A DNA stretch of 64,000 nucleotides from Synechococcus sp. PROS-9-1 (lineage in GTDB: Bacteria; Cyanobacteriota; Cyanobacteriia; PCC-6307; Cyanobiaceae). The stretch is from positions 1,116,001 through 1,180,000 of the forward strand of contig NZ_CP047961.1 in assembly GCF_014279775.1 (NCBI RefSeq), given 5' to 3'. Positions 28,246 through 37,490 of the stretch are shown here, one piece after another (positions within the stretch are counted from its first letter, which is position 1; every line of letters starts with the position of its first letter). A program made the translations under genes and the position numbers. The notes beneath the pieces are model-generated. The model saw only the letters and a program-made list of their open reading frames with translations. It had not been told where the DNA came from and made no database searches.

Positions 28246-29007
28246 TCAAGATCCTGATAGGGGCATGCCACAAAGAATCGTTGGTCCTGTGCAAACAGGG
28301 GCTTTGGGCCCGTTGCTGCCAATGTCATCGTTGAGAGCTTCTTGGCGTTGATCTCTGATCTGACGCAGCTGACTCAGATTGACCTGATAAAACGATTGAA
28401 GATTGGCGAAACGTTTTACAGGCTGGCCGTAGTAACTGCGGCCGCGAAGCGTAGGGAAAGAGGCCCACTCCGGAGCTAGCTTCGCCGCGAGCTGAGGTGT
28501 CATCACGCCAACATCTGTGAGGCGCAGAGCTTTTCGTCTTTGAACGAGGAACAGAGCACCTTGATCTTGAACTTCAGGTCCAAAACCCTTCACCCCCAAA
28601 CTGCGCTTCACCAGATCCCAGGTGAATGGCATGAACTGATAGGCACCAGCCGCAGCACTCGCATAACGAGAGGAATAAATGACGCGATCGGGATGGCGAT
28701 CCATCGACCCCATCAGCCCCCCGCCAAACATCACGCGATAACCAATATCGAGACCGTTTTTCCAGGTTCCTTCAGCGAAGCGGATCGTATTGAGAAGAGC
28801 CCGTCGCTCTGGGGTAATGATGTATGGGAGGGCACTGACAGACTGATCTCTTGAAGTCATCAGTCCAGAGCGTGATGCTTGAAGCGTTGGCATCGCAGCT
28901 ACAGCAGCTTCAGCAGACTGAGAAGCCATGAATGCTGGACCAAAACTTGCGAGAGCCGCTGGAAGGAGACGACAAACGGTTTTCGCAAGAACAGTCATAC
29001 GTGTCAA
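28246..29007 (-). CDS. Secreted muramidase, lambda-lysozyme-like
   Basis: 253 residues (second ATG at codon 4 possible). A signal peptide ends near residue 35 (AEA-AVAAM). The catalytic domain begins RALLNTIRFAEGTWKNG with the active glutamate in FAEGT, then GYRVMFGG and ASAAAGAYQFMPFTWDLV, as in phage-lambda-type endolysin/GH104 glycosidases. It would cleave peptidoglycan in the periplasm. The C-terminal 50 residues are Gln/Arg rich with two cysteines. Many marine Synechococcus have such a chromosomal muramidase; no phage genes surround it. Confidence 0.78.
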   Translation of the reverse strand: MTRMTVLAKTVCRLLPAALASFGPAFMASQSAEAAVAAMPTLQASRSGLMTSRDQSVSALPYIITPERRALLNTIRFAEGTWKNGLDIGYRVMFGGGLMGSMDRHPDRVIYSSRYASAAAGAYQFMPFTWDLVKRSLGVKGFGPEVQDQGALFLVQRRKALRLTDVGVMTPQLAAKLAPEWASFPTLRGRSYYGQPVKRFANLQSFYQVNLSQLRQIRDQRQEALNDDIGSNGPKAPVCTGPTILCGMPLSGS

Positions 29008-29263
29008 AGAAGCAAGATTGACCGGAAAGGGAGATTAACAGTCCGCAATAAGGCGGCACTCGAAATATCAAATAGAAACGAAATTGAACGAAATTGGCTC
29101 AATAACAGGAACTTTGACGAACGAGCTCGAGAGACCCAAGAGCTGATGTGACAGATGAGCAATTGCCCCTAGTCACTGCCAAGACTCATGTGGGACGCAT
29201 CATGCGCCAAAGCCAGAGCGCACCGACCATCTCGGCAGAGATTAAAAAAAGTAATTGCAACAA

Positions 29264-30358
29264 TCAGACGTGCTGAACTGTGCTCGATGCCACCGTGGCC
29301 AAAGCCTTTGCTGCCTCTTCAGCACCCTGTTTTGAAGCAATCGGGCGGATTGCATCGACAAGTTGTTGATCGAGTTCCCATTCACCTTGATTGAAAGCAT
29401 GGCGACTGAGAATCCTGTGTTGTCCATACAGACGAAGGCCATCCATGAGCACGGAAGCCTCAGCGAAGCCTTCACGCTCCACGACATGCATCCCTAGGTC
29501 TTGGCTTAACGCTTCACAAAACGTGCTGTAACCAGGCTTGCCTAAGTGTCGGTCGCAAAAAGGCATGACATCAAAAGGCCGAACACTTTCGGGCAAAAGA
29601 GTGACATTGCCCTCAGATTGAAAGTTGGCACGCAGATGAGGAGCCACGGGGGCCGGCATCAGAAAATGATGATGGGGCCAAAGACGAAATAAGGCAGGGT
29701 CAATCGCGACACCCAAGCCCCCAAATCCAACAAGCACGAGAGGTTGCTGGATGTGTTCCAAGTGTTGACGCAATGGGCCAGGAAGTTCGCGCAAGGCAGA
29801 GACGGTGACACCTAACGCCTGCTCGTCTATATCCCAGTGCATCGCCAGTGAAAAAGGGCAGCGCAACAGCAGATACCCCTGCCGGTATTGAGCGCGTGCT
29901 GATGCTGCGTATTCGGTGAATCGTCCACCAAGGGGTTCATAAATGTCATCCCAGCCGAAATTACCCATCCAAACCAAAGGAGCGCCGAGCCTTTCAGCCA
30001 GTACTGCTGCTGCCGGTGGGATATCACCAACAACAAGAACTGGGGTGTTCTGCTGAGCAAGCCAGGCAGCCTCTTGATCGAGACGTTGTGGCAACTGAGC
30101 ATCCAGAGCCTTCAAGGACTCCAGGGTTCTCTCTTGATCCACGCCGAGCGCGTCGGCCTGAATCATTCCCACATCCCAACCAACAAGGCGTTGCTCTACG
30201 GGCACAGCACCGCAGACCAGCTTCAGAAAATCAGCAGAGACCAGGGAGCTGACCACAAGCCTCCAGGACGGACGAAGCTGATGCAAAGCGCACAAAACAG
30301 TGGCTTGTCGTGCAGCGTGTCCAAAACCATGACTGCTTAGGCAGACATAAATCAGCAT
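29264..30358 (-). CDS. Glycosyltransferase-like protein (GT-B fold, UGT/MurG-like)
   Basis: 364 residues. The N-terminus MLIYVCLSSHGFGHAARQAT has the glycine-rich SSHGFGH loop of GT-B glycosyltransferases and of the N-terminal domain of some sugar kinases. The C-terminal half has LVGFGGLG, LLPESVRPFDVMPFCDRHLGKPGYSTFCEALS, the usual nucleotide-sugar-binding pattern with the GKPGYSTF loop. Donor and acceptor are unknown. The start overlaps the end of the phosphoesterase gene by 7 bases, suggesting one operon. Confidence 0.75.
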   Translation of the reverse strand: MLIYVCLSSHGFGHAARQATVLCALHQLRPSWRLVVSSLVSADFLKLVCGAVPVEQRLVGWDVGMIQADALGVDQERTLESLKALDAQLPQRLDQEAAWLAQQNTPVLVVGDIPPAAAVLAERLGAPLVWMGNFGWDDIYEPLGGRFTEYAASARAQYRQGYLLLRCPFSLAMHWDIDEQALGVTVSALRELPGPLRQHLEHIQQPLVLVGFGGLGVAIDPALFRLWPHHHFLMPAPVAPHLRANFQSEGNVTLLPESVRPFDVMPFCDRHLGKPGYSTFCEALSQDLGMHVVEREGFAEASVLMDGLRLYGQHRILSRHAFNQGEWELDQQLVDAIRPIASKQGAEEAAKALATVASSTVQHV

Positions 30359-31209
30359 GACCTAGAGCTTTCACTGGGTTGCCTCAACAACGTTTGCTCG
30401 TAGGCAAGCGTTCCATTCGGATGGAACCAGCGATGGCTTACAAGACTGAGTTGACGACCTTCAAATTCAACCCAGGTGAAATGAATCAAAGTCTGTCCCG
30501 CTTCGTCTGATCCCGATCGTGGAACGCACGCGGCATTGACGTAGGCGGTGCCATAACGATCACGATGAAATGTCATCCGTTCTCCCTTCCCCCCTCTGAG
30601 GCTGTGATGCATGTGGCCAAACACCACCAAATCAGCAGCTCGCCGGCGGCGCAGGGTCTCAACAGCAATCGCAAGATCACGATCGCCCCAATCAATGTGG
30701 GGATGTTTCCAATCCCGACCACAGATGCTGGACGCATCAGAACCAAGACCAGTGGGTCCACTGTGGGCGAGAAGCACGAGTGGCCAGTCGTCGGGTGCGT
30801 CTGACGCCGCCTGAACGATCCGATCAACCGATTGCTGCTCAGTGACTGGGCCGAACACACTTTGCACCGCTTCAGACAGCTGATAACCACCTCCTGAACT
30901 GCATGGACGGGCGCCAACAATGGCAACTTCTGGAGTCGACCAATTGCGCAACTTCCAGGAACAGTCGAGATCCCCCAACATGGAAATCTGCTGTCGCAGA
31001 CGTTCACCACTGCGATCTCTCCCTCGGTCGTGATTACCAAGGATCACGGCGCAGGGGAGCTTCAAACGCGTAATGGCTTTCACTAAGCGCAGATCACCAT
31101 CACTCAAGTCGCCCACGAACAACAGAGCATCAGGCCGCAACTGCTCGAGCAGCTGTTCGTCGTGACAGGTCCAGTCACCATGAAGGTCTCCGGCTATGGC
31201 GAGGCGCAA
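30352..31209 (-). CDS. Calcineurin-like metallophosphoesterase
   Basis: 285 residues. The metal motifs are in order: AIAGDLHGDW (residue about 4), LLFVGDLSDGD, VILGNHDRGRD, LLAHSGPTG and VVFGHMHHSL. The last two carry the C-terminal histidine ligands. It matches the cyanobacterial/plant TIGR04168-type phosphoesterases. Substrate unknown. Operon with the glycosyltransferase-like gene; divergent from nadA. Confidence 0.85.
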   Translation of the reverse strand: MRLAIAGDLHGDWTCHDEQLLEQLRPDALLFVGDLSDGDLRLVKAITRLKLPCAVILGNHDRGRDRSGERLRQQISMLGDLDCSWKLRNWSTPEVAIVGARPCSSGGGYQLSEAVQSVFGPVTEQQSVDRIVQAASDAPDDWPLVLLAHSGPTGLGSDASSICGRDWKHPHIDWGDRDLAIAVETLRRRRAADLVVFGHMHHSLRGGKGERMTFHRDRYGTAYVNAACVPRSGSDEAGQTLIHFTWVEFEGRQLSLVSHRWFHPNGTLAYEQTLLRQPSESSRSC

Positions 31210-31252
31210 TCTGGTCAGGAGTGGTGCCTAAGCTTTCAACATCCTGCCCGAT

Positions 31253-32239
31253 GTGGCCAGAATGTCTGAAATCAACCCTGAGACAGAGCTAGGGAACAGG
31301 ATCATGAAAGATACTCCCGGTGATCTGGTCAGCGCAATCAACCAGCTTCGAAGGGATCGCAACGCCATCGTATTGGCGCATTATTACCAGGAACCAGAAA
31401 TACAAGATATCGCTGATTTTATTGGTGATTCCCTAGAACTCTCACGTAAAGCAGCCAGCACAGATGCAGATGTAATTGTATTTTGCGGCGTACATTTCAT
31501 GGCAGAGACAGCAAAGATTTTAAGTCCAGACAAGATTGTCCTGTTGCCTGATAGCGACGCAGGATGCTCACTAGCAGATGATTGTCCAGCCGATGAATTT
31601 GAGGCATTCAAAGCCAAGCATCCTGAACATTTTGTTGTCAGTTATATTAATTGCACCGCAGCTGTAAAAGCACAAAGTGACTTAATATGCACTAGCAGCA
31701 ATGCCGTTGACCTTGTTAATCAACTTCCGTCTGATCAACCTATTTTATTCGCCCCAGATCAAAACCTGGGACGCTGGGTCCAACGGCAAAGTGGGCGTGA
31801 ACTCACATTGTGGCAAGGACGCTGCATCGTTCACGAAACATTTAGCGAAGAGGCTTTATTAAAACTTAAGCTTCAACACCCCTACGGAGAAGTGATTGCT
31901 CACCCTGAGTGCATGGAAAACCTACTTGATATAGCGGATTTCATAGGCTCAACCAGCAAACTCTTGGCGCATGCACAATCGAGTTCTGCAAACACTTTTA
32001 TCGTGCTCACTGAGCCCGGTATATTGCATCAAATGCAGAAGATGGTTCCCAATAAAACCTTCCTCGACGTACCAGGCCTGGACGGATGTAGCTGTAATAC
32101 ATGCCCTTACATGCGGATGAATAACCTTGAAAAACTATGGCAATGTCTGGAGACGCTTGAGCCTAAGATTGAAATGGACGAAGACCTACGAATCAGAGCA
32201 TTGGCTCCAATTGAGCGAATGCTTGAAATGAGTAAGTAA
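31253..32239 (+). CDS. nadA: Quinolinate synthase
   Basis: 328 residues from GTG (ATG at codon 4 is an alternative). It condenses iminoaspartate with dihydroxyacetone phosphate to quinolinate in NAD synthesis and holds a 4Fe-4S cluster. The cysteine-bearing segments are seen: [21 protein letters not shown] with CTSSNA, and [13 protein letters not shown] near the C-terminus. [22 protein letters not shown] opens the fold. Normal length. nadB is not in the window. Confidence 0.95.
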   Translation: MARMSEINPETELGNRIMKDTPGDLVSAINQLRRDRNAIVLAHYYQEPEIQDIADFIGDSLELSRKAASTDADVIVFCGVHFMAETAKILSPDKIVLLPDSDAGCSLADDCPADEFEAFKAKHPEHFVVSYINCTAAVKAQSDLICTSSNAVDLVNQLPSDQPILFAPDQNLGRWVQRQSGRELTLWQGRCIVHETFSEEALLKLKLQHPYGEVIAHPECMENLLDIADFIGSTSKLLAHAQSSSANTFIVLTEPGILHQMQKMVPNKTFLDVPGLDGCSCNTCPYMRMNNLEKLWQCLETLEPKIEMDEDLRIRALAPIERMLEMSK

Positions 32240-33075
32240 TAGAATTCCAATACGATTCTTAGCTTAATCACTAAAAACTCTATTCAATCAAACCATTCAA
32301 CAGTTATGTTCATTTCGGACGTCTAATCTTTAAAAAGATTGTAAATAGCTTTGGTATATTTAATATCTTAAAACCCAATCCAACGTTCAATCCGTGTGGA
32401 AGCCAATGACTTGTTCCATAAGAAATACTAGGTGCTCATAACACTTTGGTGCTACTGACTGTAAGCGAAACAGCCAACTTTGAGAACGACTGTCTCATCA
32501 ATGCTCGAAGTGTTAAAAAGCAAAGGCTACGTAACTGATCCCATGCTGAAAGGAGCATTGATCACCGATACCCATGCAGATCATCAGCCAAAGGCCCTGC
32601 AGAGTCCTGAGCTATTAAACAAGAGAAATCTTTTGCGATTTCAAATTGATCGTGAGCTCAGGATTCACTCGGAAACCGATAGAGAAGCGCTAAAGATGTC
32701 AAGCATAAGTGGTTAACTTACATGATTCAGCTATAAATAGATATTACACAGGACAGTAGCGATCATAAGTATCAAAAGCGAATAACTAGGTCTTATCCAT
32801 AGGCATCTCGCCATTGGTTGATCAATTACCGTCTGAAAAAAACGATGAATCCCGTCTAGACAGACTCACAAAAAGTAGAACAATACGAGCAACATGCTGA
32901 TTAATTTCATTTCACTAGTATCCACAATTGGAGAAATTTTGGGATACTACTTTGTTAATTGACAAGCAAAACCTTGCTAAAGAAACAATTGGCAAATGAA
33001 TAACAAAAACGATGTAAGGTAAACCCACAACCAAGCATCAATAATGCCTAAAGTAGTAAATGGTGACGTGCCTAA
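32240..33075. other. Gene-poor AT-rich interval
   Basis: About 830 bases. One + frame from ATG at 32501 to 32716 (MLEVLKSKGYVTDPMLKGA onward, 71 residues, charged, no membrane segment) is the only candidate gene and is weak. The rest shows stop codons in all frames and no repeats that I could detect. Confidence 0.45.
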
Positions 33076-33558
33076 ATGCCAACTGAAGAAAGAGTATCCA
33101 ACTACCCAAGGCCGCCATTGGTTGAACTCATCAATGGCGGCGTCTCAGTTCGTGTTGCCGATGAGATTATTGCTGAGGATAACCGCTACGTACGTGTGTG
33201 CGAAACCTTTCATCCGCCAACGATCTATATCCATCAAGACGCTTTTATCAAGGGATCGCTCCATCAGACCACTGGAAGGGCCACATTTTGTGAATGGAAG
33301 GGAGTGGCAGAGTACTGGTCACTAAGTAAAGCCGATGGGTCTGAGCTCCGACCACGTGCTGGATGGAGTTATCCGAAACCAACGGAGCGTTTTGCACTCC
33401 TTGAGGACTGGATCAGTCTGTACCCCCAATTAGTTGATGCTTGTATTTTGGAAGGTGAAAAGGTATTCCCACAGCCTGGAACCTTTTATGGAGGATGGAT
33501 CACAAGTTGGACCATCGGTCCTTTTAAAGGCGACCCAAATCATCCTGAACTAATTTAA
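33076..33558 (+). CDS. DUF427 domain protein
   Basis: 160 residues from ATG at 33076. The beta-tent DUF427 pattern is clear: PRPPLVELINGGVSVRVADEIIAE, FHPPTIYIHQDAFIKGSLHQT, CEWKGVAEYWSL and a C-terminal FYGGWITSWTIGPFKG. DUF427 proteins form dimers and may bind a small ligand or act as lyase-like enzymes; no cyanobacterial function is known. It is coupled (TAATG) to the next gene, a fibrillin-like protein. Confidence 0.85.
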   Translation: MPTEERVSNYPRPPLVELINGGVSVRVADEIIAEDNRYVRVCETFHPPTIYIHQDAFIKGSLHQTTGRATFCEWKGVAEYWSLSKADGSELRPRAGWSYPKPTERFALLEDWISLYPQLVDACILEGEKVFPQPGTFYGGWITSWTIGPFKGDPNHPELI

Positions 33559-34112
33559 TGAATTGCACAGATCAATTAATGGAGCTTCTGCGCTCAGATC
33601 CTGGGAATGGTTTGATTCCTTCATTGATCATGCAGATTGAAACGAATTCGAACGTAGATCTTGAATCTGATCTGTTGCTACTTAAAGGAGTATGGGAATT
33701 GAGATGGAGTAGCTCAACCCAGCCATGGCTGAAACAAGCCAATTGGCTAGAAAACCTGCAGATTCTTGATCCAGAACAGAAAAAAGGTGTCAATCTTTTG
33801 CGTTTAAGTTCACCCATTGGTGCAGTGGCAGGCATTGCTGTTGAAGCTGAGCTATCAATCAACAGTTCCAATCAAGTTGGCGTACAATTTAAAAAAGGTG
33901 GTTGGCTTGGTCCATCTCTTCGTAATGGTTGGAGACCTAAATTACTTACTAAAATCAATCAATCGTTTCCTGCTTGGCTAGATATCACAGGACTTGATAA
34001 CACACTTCGGATTTGCCGTGGTAATGCAGGAACTTGCTTTGCACTAGTTAAGAGACCCGACCTAGCAGTTTCCGACTGGATTCCTGCAACCATCGAGAAG
34101 ATGGTGTCATAA
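33558..34112 (+). CDS. PAP/fibrillin-family lipid-associated protein
   Basis: 184 residues. LLLLKGVWELRWSSSTQPWLKQ and the C-terminal beta-strand region DNTLRICRGNAGTCFALVKR match the PAP/fibrillin lipocalin-like family. In plastids and cyanobacteria these bind lipids or carotenoids at thylakoids and lipid droplets and matter under light stress. The ATG shares one base with the DUF427 stop, so the two are likely co-translated. Confidence 0.8.
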   Translation: MNCTDQLMELLRSDPGNGLIPSLIMQIETNSNVDLESDLLLLKGVWELRWSSSTQPWLKQANWLENLQILDPEQKKGVNLLRLSSPIGAVAGIAVEAELSINSSNQVGVQFKKGGWLGPSLRNGWRPKLLTKINQSFPAWLDITGLDNTLRICRGNAGTCFALVKRPDLAVSDWIPATIEKMVS

Positions 34113-34335
34113 CGGGAAGGCATTTGGTCGTTACCATTTTTCTAATGATCATTGTCATTCAGATGCCCAATGGATCTGCTTCAGGGTCCAGTCATGGCTC
34201 TATGAGACGCAGACATTAGGACAGAATTTTGAGTGACCAGCCGATTGCGTGATGATCCAGCTCAGCAAGTATAAACACCTATCAACATCATATAAAGTTT
34301 GATGTAGAATTATTGAGATTTAATAGGTCTAGGGC

Positions 34336-34458
34336 ATGGCCAATCGCTCATCAGCATTTTGTTCGCTGATTGCTTTCACTGCTTCGATCACGGCAGAAGC
34401 GGTCTTAGTGCTGGCACAGCCCTCAGATTTGGCCACAGTCAAAAAAGGACTAAATTAA
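34336..34458 (+). CDS. Possible 40-residue secreted peptide
   Basis: ATG after an AGGG ribosome site, reading MANRSSAFCSLIAFTASITA then EAVLVLAQPSDLATVKKGLN. The first 30 residues look like a signal peptide ending VLAQ. It ends 3 bases before the next small ORF. Size and composition permit a real gene, but there is no independent support. Confidence 0.35.
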   Translation: MANRSSAFCSLIAFTASITAEAVLVLAQPSDLATVKKGLN

Positions 34459-34461
34459 ACC

Positions 34462-34662
34462 ATGTCTATTGAACAAAGGTGCAGGAATCAACAAGCTATA
34501 GCAGACAGAATATTTATGGATTTTAAATATACAAAACCAGGCTCAGACGAACAAATACGCGCACTCGAAACATTTTATTTCCTTGTTTGCATGTGGGCTG
34601 ATTTCTTCCTTGTAGAGGAAAGGACTCAATCGAAACCGAAAAAAGTCTACGTTGTTAGCTAG
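34462..34662 (+). CDS. Small hypothetical protein
   Basis: 66 residues, MSIEQRCRNQQAIADRIFMD onward, with an aromatic-rich middle (FYFLVCMWADFFLVEE) and a lysine-rich tail. It directly follows the 40-residue peptide ORF, so the two may be one transcript. No family recognised. Confidence 0.45.
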   Translation: MSIEQRCRNQQAIADRIFMDFKYTKPGSDEQIRALETFYFLVCMWADFFLVEERTQSKPKKVYVVS

Positions 34663-34720
34663 GCATTCTTATATTATTAAATCACTGGTCCAATAAAGAA
34701 ATTTTAAATTTACGTATAGA

Positions 34721-34975
34721 CTATAAATAATTCGACAGCTTGAGAACGAGTACTATTACTGCGGGAACTAATGTAATTAGGTTTGCAATTAACACCGGAC
34801 CATCACCTACCATCCACCCATAGATTGACCAGAACATTACACCGGTAGTAAATAGCAAATACATTCTTAGTGAGATGGAATGCGTATCTCTACTGCGAAG
34901 CGTTTTGAGAGCTTGTGGAAAGAAGCTCAATGTCGTTAGAAATGCTGCAATGTACCCTATTAGATCAGGTGACAT
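34721..34975 (-). CDS. SemiSWEET-type sugar transporter
   Basis: 84 residues with three membrane helices, the size of a bacterial SemiSWEET. The PQ-loop motif FFPQALKTLRSRDTHSIS lies in helix 1, and helix 2 has YLLFTTGVMFWSIYGW. SemiSWEETs dimerise to make a facilitated sugar (often sucrose) channel. In marine cyanobacteria the substrate may be sucrose, used as a compatible solute; that is inference. Confidence 0.88.
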   Translation of the reverse strand: MSPDLIGYIAAFLTTLSFFPQALKTLRSRDTHSISLRMYLLFTTGVMFWSIYGWMVGDGPVLIANLITLVPAVIVLVLKLSNYL

Positions 34976-35088
34976 TGTTTGCTGTCAATGGATTTCTCAT
35001 TTTATCAGGAGTATCGAAAATAGTTTGTGTATAGCTTACCTATTTGATAAGCATGATAAGAAACAGTTAAAGAACATATGGAAGCTAT

Positions 35089-35574
35089 TTACTGGGAAGA
35101 ATCCATCCTTCGCCCATCGTTAGAAGGAGGTGAAACCAATAACAAATCTGCTCTGCACTCACCCATTTGAACAATTAACATTTTTCGTGGGGTTGCATTG
35201 AAACCATTGGATGCAACATTTATCGCATAAAGGATGTCATCAATATGACCTAAAGTATCATTACGTGCCTGCTTTTTAATCAAATCTAGTTCCTCAAAAA
35301 AGCTCAGAATGTTGCTTTGATGAGTATCCAGCATTTTCACCTTTGTAGCCTCTACTCCTATCTGCATGGCGGTTTCAAGATATTCAATTATCTGCGAATT
35401 TGACATTGTTGAAGGCATTTCTATGTGGCCTGTCAACCCCCATAAATTTATTTCAAACAAATCTCCATCTTTATCAATCAATATGCAGGGTGTACTCAAA
35501 CTGAACAATGGTTGATCTCTGAGTTGAATCCAATGATTCTCAATATCTTTCCAGCTGTTAGACATCAGATTCAA
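35089..35574 (-). CDS. Hypothetical protein
   Basis: 161 residues (ATG at codon 4 possible), soluble and mildly acidic, with several predicted helices and no recognised domain. The N-terminus SWKDIENHWIQLRDQPLF, a middle of STPCILIDKDGDLFEINLWG, and a C-terminal KMLIVQMGECRADLLLVSPP are the best-ordered parts. It lies in AT-rich accessory sequence between SemiSWEET and a membrane protein. Confidence 0.6.
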   Translation of the reverse strand: MNLMSNSWKDIENHWIQLRDQPLFSLSTPCILIDKDGDLFEINLWGLTGHIEMPSTMSNSQIIEYLETAMQIGVEATKVKMLDTHQSNILSFFEELDLIKKQARNDTLGHIDDILYAINVASNGFNATPRKMLIVQMGECRADLLLVSPPSNDGRRMDSSQ

Positions 35575-35829
35575 TTCTCCACAAATTAATAGATACTCAT
35601 AAGCTAATCAAGAATAAAAATACTACTTTTCTTGCTTAATTGGATTCCCATTTCGTAAACAACTATTTTTAACATAATAAGCAATTTTTGACTCATCCAT
35701 TCGAAATATTTGATTCTCAACACAAATGCTGATCTTTACTCAAGATTCCAAGACCTCAACAATCAATCGTACCAACTAATATTGTTTAGAAGTAAATGAT
35801 ATAATTTAAAATTGAAGACATTGAGACCT

Positions 35830-35919
35830 ATGGCTCATCAATTCATGGTGCCCATCGACACCATAGCTTCTTGGTATTCACAGAGCTATTATAGACAAGC
35901 AGCTTTAGCAAATCAGTGA
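35830..35919 (+). CDS. Possible 29-residue peptide coupled to the next gene
   Basis: ATG to TGA reads MAHQFMVPIDTIASWYSQSY then YRQAALANQ. Its TGA overlaps the GTG start of the downstream membrane protein by 4 bases (GTGA), the same coupling used in real operons in this window. It is aromatic-rich and looks protein-like, but it is too short for composition tests. Confidence 0.4.
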   Translation: MAHQFMVPIDTIASWYSQSYYRQAALANQ

Positions 35920-36245
35920 TCTTTTCGTACTTAACCGTATTCCTGATAGTTTCACTATTTTTCAAGCCTTTCTGGAATCTTTATCGGTTGCTAATCCACT
36001 GGTCATTTTTACTTATTTTATCACCTTGGATTGTAGGTAAAGCGCTAAGTGCACGCTGGGCCGAAGATGATTATGGAAATGGACCACGACTGATTGCTCT
36101 ACCAATAGCATTAGGAGGGTATTGGCTCTTGTATGGTTCGTATGTACATCCTGAATATTCATTATTCCCACTATTCATTTATTACTTTGTGGCTTGGCCA
36201 GCATTTCGTCACAGCGACGCTTGGGAAAAATTGAATAGAAAATAA
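35916..36245 (+). CDS. Small membrane protein, unknown
   Basis: 109 residues from GTG, with three to four hydrophobic segments: an N-terminal one (SYLTVFLIVSLFFKPFW), one near 28-45, one near 62-76 (LIALPIALGGYWLLYG) and one near 82-98. The short cytoplasmic-looking loop RWAEDDYGNGPR is polar. No family recognised. Start choice rests on overlap with the 29-codon ORF. Confidence 0.55.
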   Translation: MIFSYLTVFLIVSLFFKPFWNLYRLLIHWSFLLILSPWIVGKALSARWAEDDYGNGPRLIALPIALGGYWLLYGSYVHPEYSLFPLFIYYFVAWPAFRHSDAWEKLNRK

Positions 36246-36592
36246 TACAAACTAAACTGGCTGCATTTCTCAAGCCTATCTTTAATTGAAGAAGATTATA
36301 AGAACTGTATTTAATGAGCATTGCCTCTGCAACCCGAAAGCCTGTACTTGTCTGCCGCTGCGTCAGCAAAATAGGAATTAAGAGACTAGTGCACCCCTCA
36401 CGTTCTCCAATTAGATAAACTTCCTCAACTTTGATCACTTGAACAGTATCGCGAAGAATCGTACGGATTGGTCTAAGCTTTTTTAAGTAGAATCGTCTCT
36501 TGGCATCAAGAACCAAACGTCCCTATGATTCAACATGATCAGGTGGGCCTTATGGATTTATCGCGATATAGTTAACATCACACTAGGTCCAT
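36246..36592. other. Intergenic between convergent genes
   Basis: About 350 bases. A - strand frame (36175-36516, TTG start) runs through it and overlaps the preceding gene by 71 bases. It is basic and hydrophobic with an AGGGA-like site upstream, but I judge it unlikely. No terminator-like hairpin stands out. Confidence 0.4.
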
Positions 36593-37405
36593 TCAGCTAT
36601 TCATTATGAGTTGCTGATATGCCTCATTGAGCTTCCGGAATTCTTCAGCTGATCCGCCTATATCAGGGTGATGTTGTTTGACTAAACGGCGGTAGGACTT
36701 TTTAATAGAGTCTTGCGATGCACCAGGTTTGAGGCCTAAAACGTGGAGTGCCTCGCTGATCGAAAACTCTGAGGGGTTGTTGTCTCTGCCGTAGGACTGA
36801 GAGTGACGATCAGAAGCGCGCTGATCAGACCTGGTTCTGCGATTTTTACGCGAGCTCTGTTGTCTGTTTTTTAATTCAATGACCACCCGTTGAGGGTCTT
36901 CGTCAAGCCATTCACGAGACCTAATTCCATACAGAGCAAAAGCTGCAAGCACTGCACATCGTTTTTTCGTGATCGGCTTAAGCGTGGCAACAAATAAATC
37001 AGTACCCAGGCCAGGCATCAGCCGATCCAACCGCTGTTGAAGATTGAGATGAGGGTGAAAACTGGCGCGATTCAAGGCAGCGATTAGATGTTCAAGTTCA
37101 CTGAGGCGAAGGGCATTCCAACCCTGCTGCTTTGCGAGGGCTTCTCCCCATCGTTCAACCTGTTCAGGGGAGACAGATGGGATTGTCTCTCCATGCTCTT
37201 GTCTGCGCGCATCTGAGCGCTGTTGTTGTCTTGACTGGGATGGTGTCCATTGACGCTGACGAAGCAAATCAAGCTGGCGTTTCAGCTGCAGCACCTGCCT
37301 ACGCAGACTGTCATTTTCGGCCAAGAGGGCATCAACGTTGCTTGTAACGGTCTGACGACGACGCGGTTCAGCCGCTGACGACCAACGCCGAGGATCAAAT
37401 CCCAT
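36593..37405 (-). CDS. Protein with C-terminal J domain
   Basis: 270 residues from the ATG giving MGFDPRRW. Residues about 25-50 form a coiled coil (NDSLRRQVLQLKRQLDLLRQ). The middle is Gln/Arg rich, and an ordered part (about 85-165) looks helical. The C-terminal J domain (about 215-270) has the HPD tripeptide in KQHHPDIGG. J proteins stimulate DnaK ATPase, and a C-terminal J domain after a unique region suggests targeting of DnaK to a specific client. The basic linker may bind nucleic acid. Confidence 0.82.
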   Translation of the reverse strand: MGFDPRRWSSAAEPRRRQTVTSNVDALLAENDSLRRQVLQLKRQLDLLRQRQWTPSQSRQQQRSDARRQEHGETIPSVSPEQVERWGEALAKQQGWNALRLSELEHLIAALNRASFHPHLNLQQRLDRLMPGLGTDLFVATLKPITKKRCAVLAAFALYGIRSREWLDEDPQRVVIELKNRQQSSRKNRRTRSDQRASDRHSQSYGRDNNPSEFSISEALHVLGLKPGASQDSIKKSYRRLVKQHHPDIGGSAEEFRKLNEAYQQLIMNS

Positions 37406-37490
37406 TAGCAACCAACAGAACCCACGGCATACTCAGCCATTTTCGTTTGATCACCATAGGTTGTACAAGCAGCATCTCAATGAGGTTGTT

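Noticed and set aside
28231-28270. GCCCC / GGGGC pairing between psb32-like and muramidase genes
   Set aside because: Only five strong pairs with a bulge and no T-run; too weak to call a terminator.
34138-34156. Fur-box-like sequence AATGATCATTGTCATT
   Set aside because: Only partial match to either the 19-base or 7-1-7 consensus, and no promoter or metal gene follows; unlike the box at 39362.
36175-36516. 113-codon frame on the - strand between two convergent genes
   Set aside because: TTG start, overlap of 71 bases with the membrane-protein gene at 35916, and mixed basic/hydrophobic composition without a recognisable domain; probably chance in AT-rich DNA.
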